Origin: an uncultured Clostridia bacterium
Lineage (GTDB): Bacteria; Bacillota; Clostridia; Christensenellales; UBA1242
DNA length: 5,908 nucleotides
Assembly (NCBI GenBank): GCA_937893125.1
Contig: CALBHW010000060.1
Span: forward strand, 1 to 5,908
Direction: 5' to 3'
Shown: positions 4,230 through 5,908 of the stretch, piece after piece
Layout of the letters: each line of letters opens with the position of its first letter
How positions within the stretch are numbered: the first letter of the stretch is position 1
Position numbers and translations under genes: made by a program
The notes under the pieces: generated by a model
Told to the model about the DNA's origin: nothing
The model's database searches: none
The model's input: the letters and a program-made list of their open reading frames with translations, nothing else

Positions 4230-5908
4230 CTAACTATTCTTAGTCCAATCACAATAGCTTCTATAAGTCGTCACCAAGTATGTTGCATTCTGCGTTGGAT
4301 CTGCCACCGACACATCACTCGCTTTTATAGTTGAACCATCTTTAATCGTCCAAGTTTTGCTCGTATCAGCAAAAGTTACACTTGTAAGTTCTGAACAGTC
4401 ATTAAAAGCAAACCATCCTATACTCGTCACGCTATCTGGTATTGTTATACTTGTTAAGCCACTACAACCATAAAAGGCATGATCCACTATACTCGTCACA
4501 CCATTTGGAATAACTGATGTTTTACAACCTTTAATTAACGATTTGTCAGATTTTTTTATAATACAGTTATTAGAAGAATAATAGGTAGGGTTACTTGCCC
4601 ACACTGCTATACTTACTAAACTAGTACAACCTTTAAAAGCACACTGATCTATACTCGTCACACTATCTGGCATGGTTATCTTTGTTAAGCTTGTACAACC
4701 AGTAAAATGATGTTCACCAATAACATTTATACTATTAGGCAACTCAACATTTTTTAAATTATTGCTGTAAAAAAATATTGAAGTACCGTAAGGCACTGGG
4801 TCAGAAACAGTAAAAAGAATATTCGTATTTCGCTTGTTTTGTGTCAATGATGTATAGTTTGCACCTCCGTCTATTGTAGTAATAGAATTAGGAACCACTG
4901 CAATAGAAAAAGTCGCATAGCCAACATAGTGTAGTGAAGTGATTGAATGCCCAAAAATCACTTCACCACTCAACTCTCCATCTGTTGTTGGTTCACTCGT
5001 ATGCGTTGGAGTCATAAATGTTGCATAAAGAGTTGTGCTGTCAGTTGGTGTGTCGTACCAAGATTCACAAGCGGGGTTGGCGCTTGTTCCAAGCCCTGAG
5101 ATGTAATAGGTTGTTCCTGGATCGGTGTAGCCAGTTGTTCCGACAACGGCGGAGTTGGTCGCAAAATAATAGAACTCGGAGCCGTTGGAATTTGTCAAAT
5201 CGGCAAGATTTGTAACTGAACCATTTGAAATTGTTGGTGTTATTCCTGTTATTTTAAATTTTGATTTATCGGAGTTATAGACAACCGCACAATTTGCTGA
5301 GTTAATTTTACAATTACCAGAACTATTTGCAAAACTAATTGCAACTTTCTCGTCACTTCCGCTTGGGGTTTTGCCACCGTCTTTCGTTAGAGCCCAATTG
5401 AGAGAACCACTTAAGTTGGCGTTGAGAGCAGTGTTAGCGATGTGGAATTTGATTGAATAGGTCGTCGATTTATCAGGCGTTACTTCAATTGGCATTGACA
5501 TTTTAGGATTGTATGCCCCGTCGTTAAGAGCGTAAGAAAATTCGATGTTACTTGCACTTGTTGAGTTATCTTTATATTCAAGTGTTGCGTAGTAGGTTTC
5601 TACCGCAGTGAATGTATATGTAATGATTAAGTCTTGTTCGTCAGTTAATGCAATACTACTTTCTGTTGGGTTAAGTAAATTTGTGGTTGTAGGTGCAGTG
5701 GATAAGAAACTAACTGTTTTACTCCCACTACTTGTAACCATATCTGTTGTAGATATTACAGCACTTGTGTTTTTGTTTACCTTACTATACCTAGCGCTTA
5801 CTGTACCTTCTATATCAGTTGCGACATAAAGCACACTTACACTTGTGCCTACTCCTTGCGTTCCACTAGCTAGAACTATAATTGTAGCAATAAGTCCCGC
5901 CACAATCG
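4230..5908 (-). CDS. BspA-like leucine-rich-repeat surface protein (paralog 2), start codon outside window
   Basis: The frame is open from base 5908 to the TAG at 4232-4230, about 558 codons. The first visible residues, IVAGLIATIIVLASG, align with residues 16-30 of paralog 1, so the true start is roughly 15 codons beyond the window and the GTG at 5903 is an internal Val. Numbering from that Val, residues 1-15 are the end of the signal or anchor segment. About 15-390 is the Ser/Thr-rich extracellular region shared with paralog 1, including LTNSNGSEFYYFATN near 237. LRRs lie at about 391-513: two 23-residue units, a 31-residue insertion, and two more units. The C-terminal cap ends in NATYLVTTYRSYCDWTKNS, a style common to clostridial BspA-type proteins. 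No LPXTG or other wall-sorting signal is present, so the protein is either secreted or held by its N-terminal segment. Role unknown; adhesion is the usual suggestion for the family. Confidence 0.9.
   Translation of the reverse strand, partial: IVAGLIATIIVLASGTQGVGTSVSVLYVATDIEGTVSARYSKVNKNTSAVISTTDMVTSSGSKTVSFLSTAPTTTNLLNPTESSIALTDEQDLIITYTFTAVETYYATLEYKDNSTSASNIEFSYALNDGAYNPKMSMPIEVTPDKSTTYSIKFHIANTALNANLSGSLNWALTKDGGKTPSGSDEKVAISFANSSGNCKINSANCAVVYNSDKSKFKITGITPTISNGSVTNLADLTNSNGSEFYYFATNSAVVGTTGYTDPGTTYYISGLGTSANPACESWYDTPTDSTTLYATFMTPTHTSEPTTDGELSGEVIFGHSITSLHYVGYATFSIAVVPNSITTIDGGANYTSLTQNKRNTNILFTVSDPVPYGTSIFFYSNNLKNVELPNSINVIGEHHFTGCTSLTKITMPDSVTSIDQCAFKGCTSLVSIAVWASNPTYYSSNNCIIKKSDKSLIKGCKTSVIPNGVTSIVDHAFYGCSGLTSITIPDSVTSIGWFAFNDCSELTSVTFADTSKTWTIKDGSTIKASDVSVADPTQNATYLVTTYRSYCDWTKNS
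4365..4733 (-). repeat. 69-bp LRR repeats of bspA-like 2, interrupted by an insertion
   Basis: Units start on the minus strand at 4733 and 4664, then at 4502 and 4433, each pair exactly 69 bp apart. Between the pairs the spacing is 162 bp, so one extra segment (about 4503-4595) interrupts the array. The unit beginning at 4502 reads HAFYGCSGLTSITIP and is almost the same at DNA level as several units of the first paralog, for example that starting at 172 or 103. Confidence 0.9.

Noticed and set aside
5900..5903. GTG at 5903 as the start of paralog 2
   Set aside because: The reading frame is open to the window edge and this Val aligns with residue 17 of paralog 1, inside the membrane segment; there is no ribosome binding site.

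Overview
The window looks like a piece of chromosome from a low-G+C Bacillota (Firmicutes) bacterium, most likely an uncultured gut-type Clostridia relative. The evidence is the gene order L21 - Prp protease - L27, an L27 with the Firmicutes-type cleavable N-terminal extension, strong AGGAGG-type ribosome binding sites, AT-rich intergenic DNA, and two large secreted proteins with BspA/TpLRR leucine-rich repeats. Species cannot be named from the sequence.

Layout. Bases 1-1561 (minus) hold the 5' part of a BspA-like surface protein gene (bspA-like 1). It is open to the window edge, so its 3' end lies outside. Upstream of it, 1562-2082, is an unusually rich control region read on the same strand. 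A promoter at 1955-1983 has a 17-bp spacer made almost entirely of a 15-G homopolymer. A second, extended -10 promoter lies at 1888-1917. Then comes a compact, G+C-richer, highly structured RNA at about 1648-1860, with several hairpins and a probable pseudoknot. Bases 2083-2128 are the terminator of the ribosomal operon. Bases 2165-3106 (minus) are rplU-prp-rpmA, tightly packed and translationally linked, driven by a promoter at 3189-3217 through a short structured leader at 3132-3179. Bases 3218-3538 are an AT-rich divergent intergenic region. Bases 3539-4051 (plus) encode a 170-aa helical, possibly ferritin-like protein of unknown function. A long bidirectional terminator (4154-4193) separates it from the convergent second BspA-like gene, 4230-5908 (minus). 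That gene is complete at its 3' end, but its start codon lies just outside the window.

How it works together. The ribosomal operon is housekeeping: Prp removes the N-terminal extension of L27 so that it can function in the ribosome. The two BspA-like proteins are paralogs with the same design: membrane/signal segment, shared unrecognised extracellular region, then 23-residue LRRs. They flank the ribosomal operon and the small helical-protein gene. The repeats are similar enough in DNA to allow recombination.

The most interesting signal is upstream of bspA-like 1. The poly-G tract sits exactly between a perfect TTGACA and a TAAAAT box, at the optimal 17-bp spacing. This is the arrangement expected of a slipped-strand, phase-variable promoter, and it feeds a transcript with a structured 5' RNA before a surface protein.
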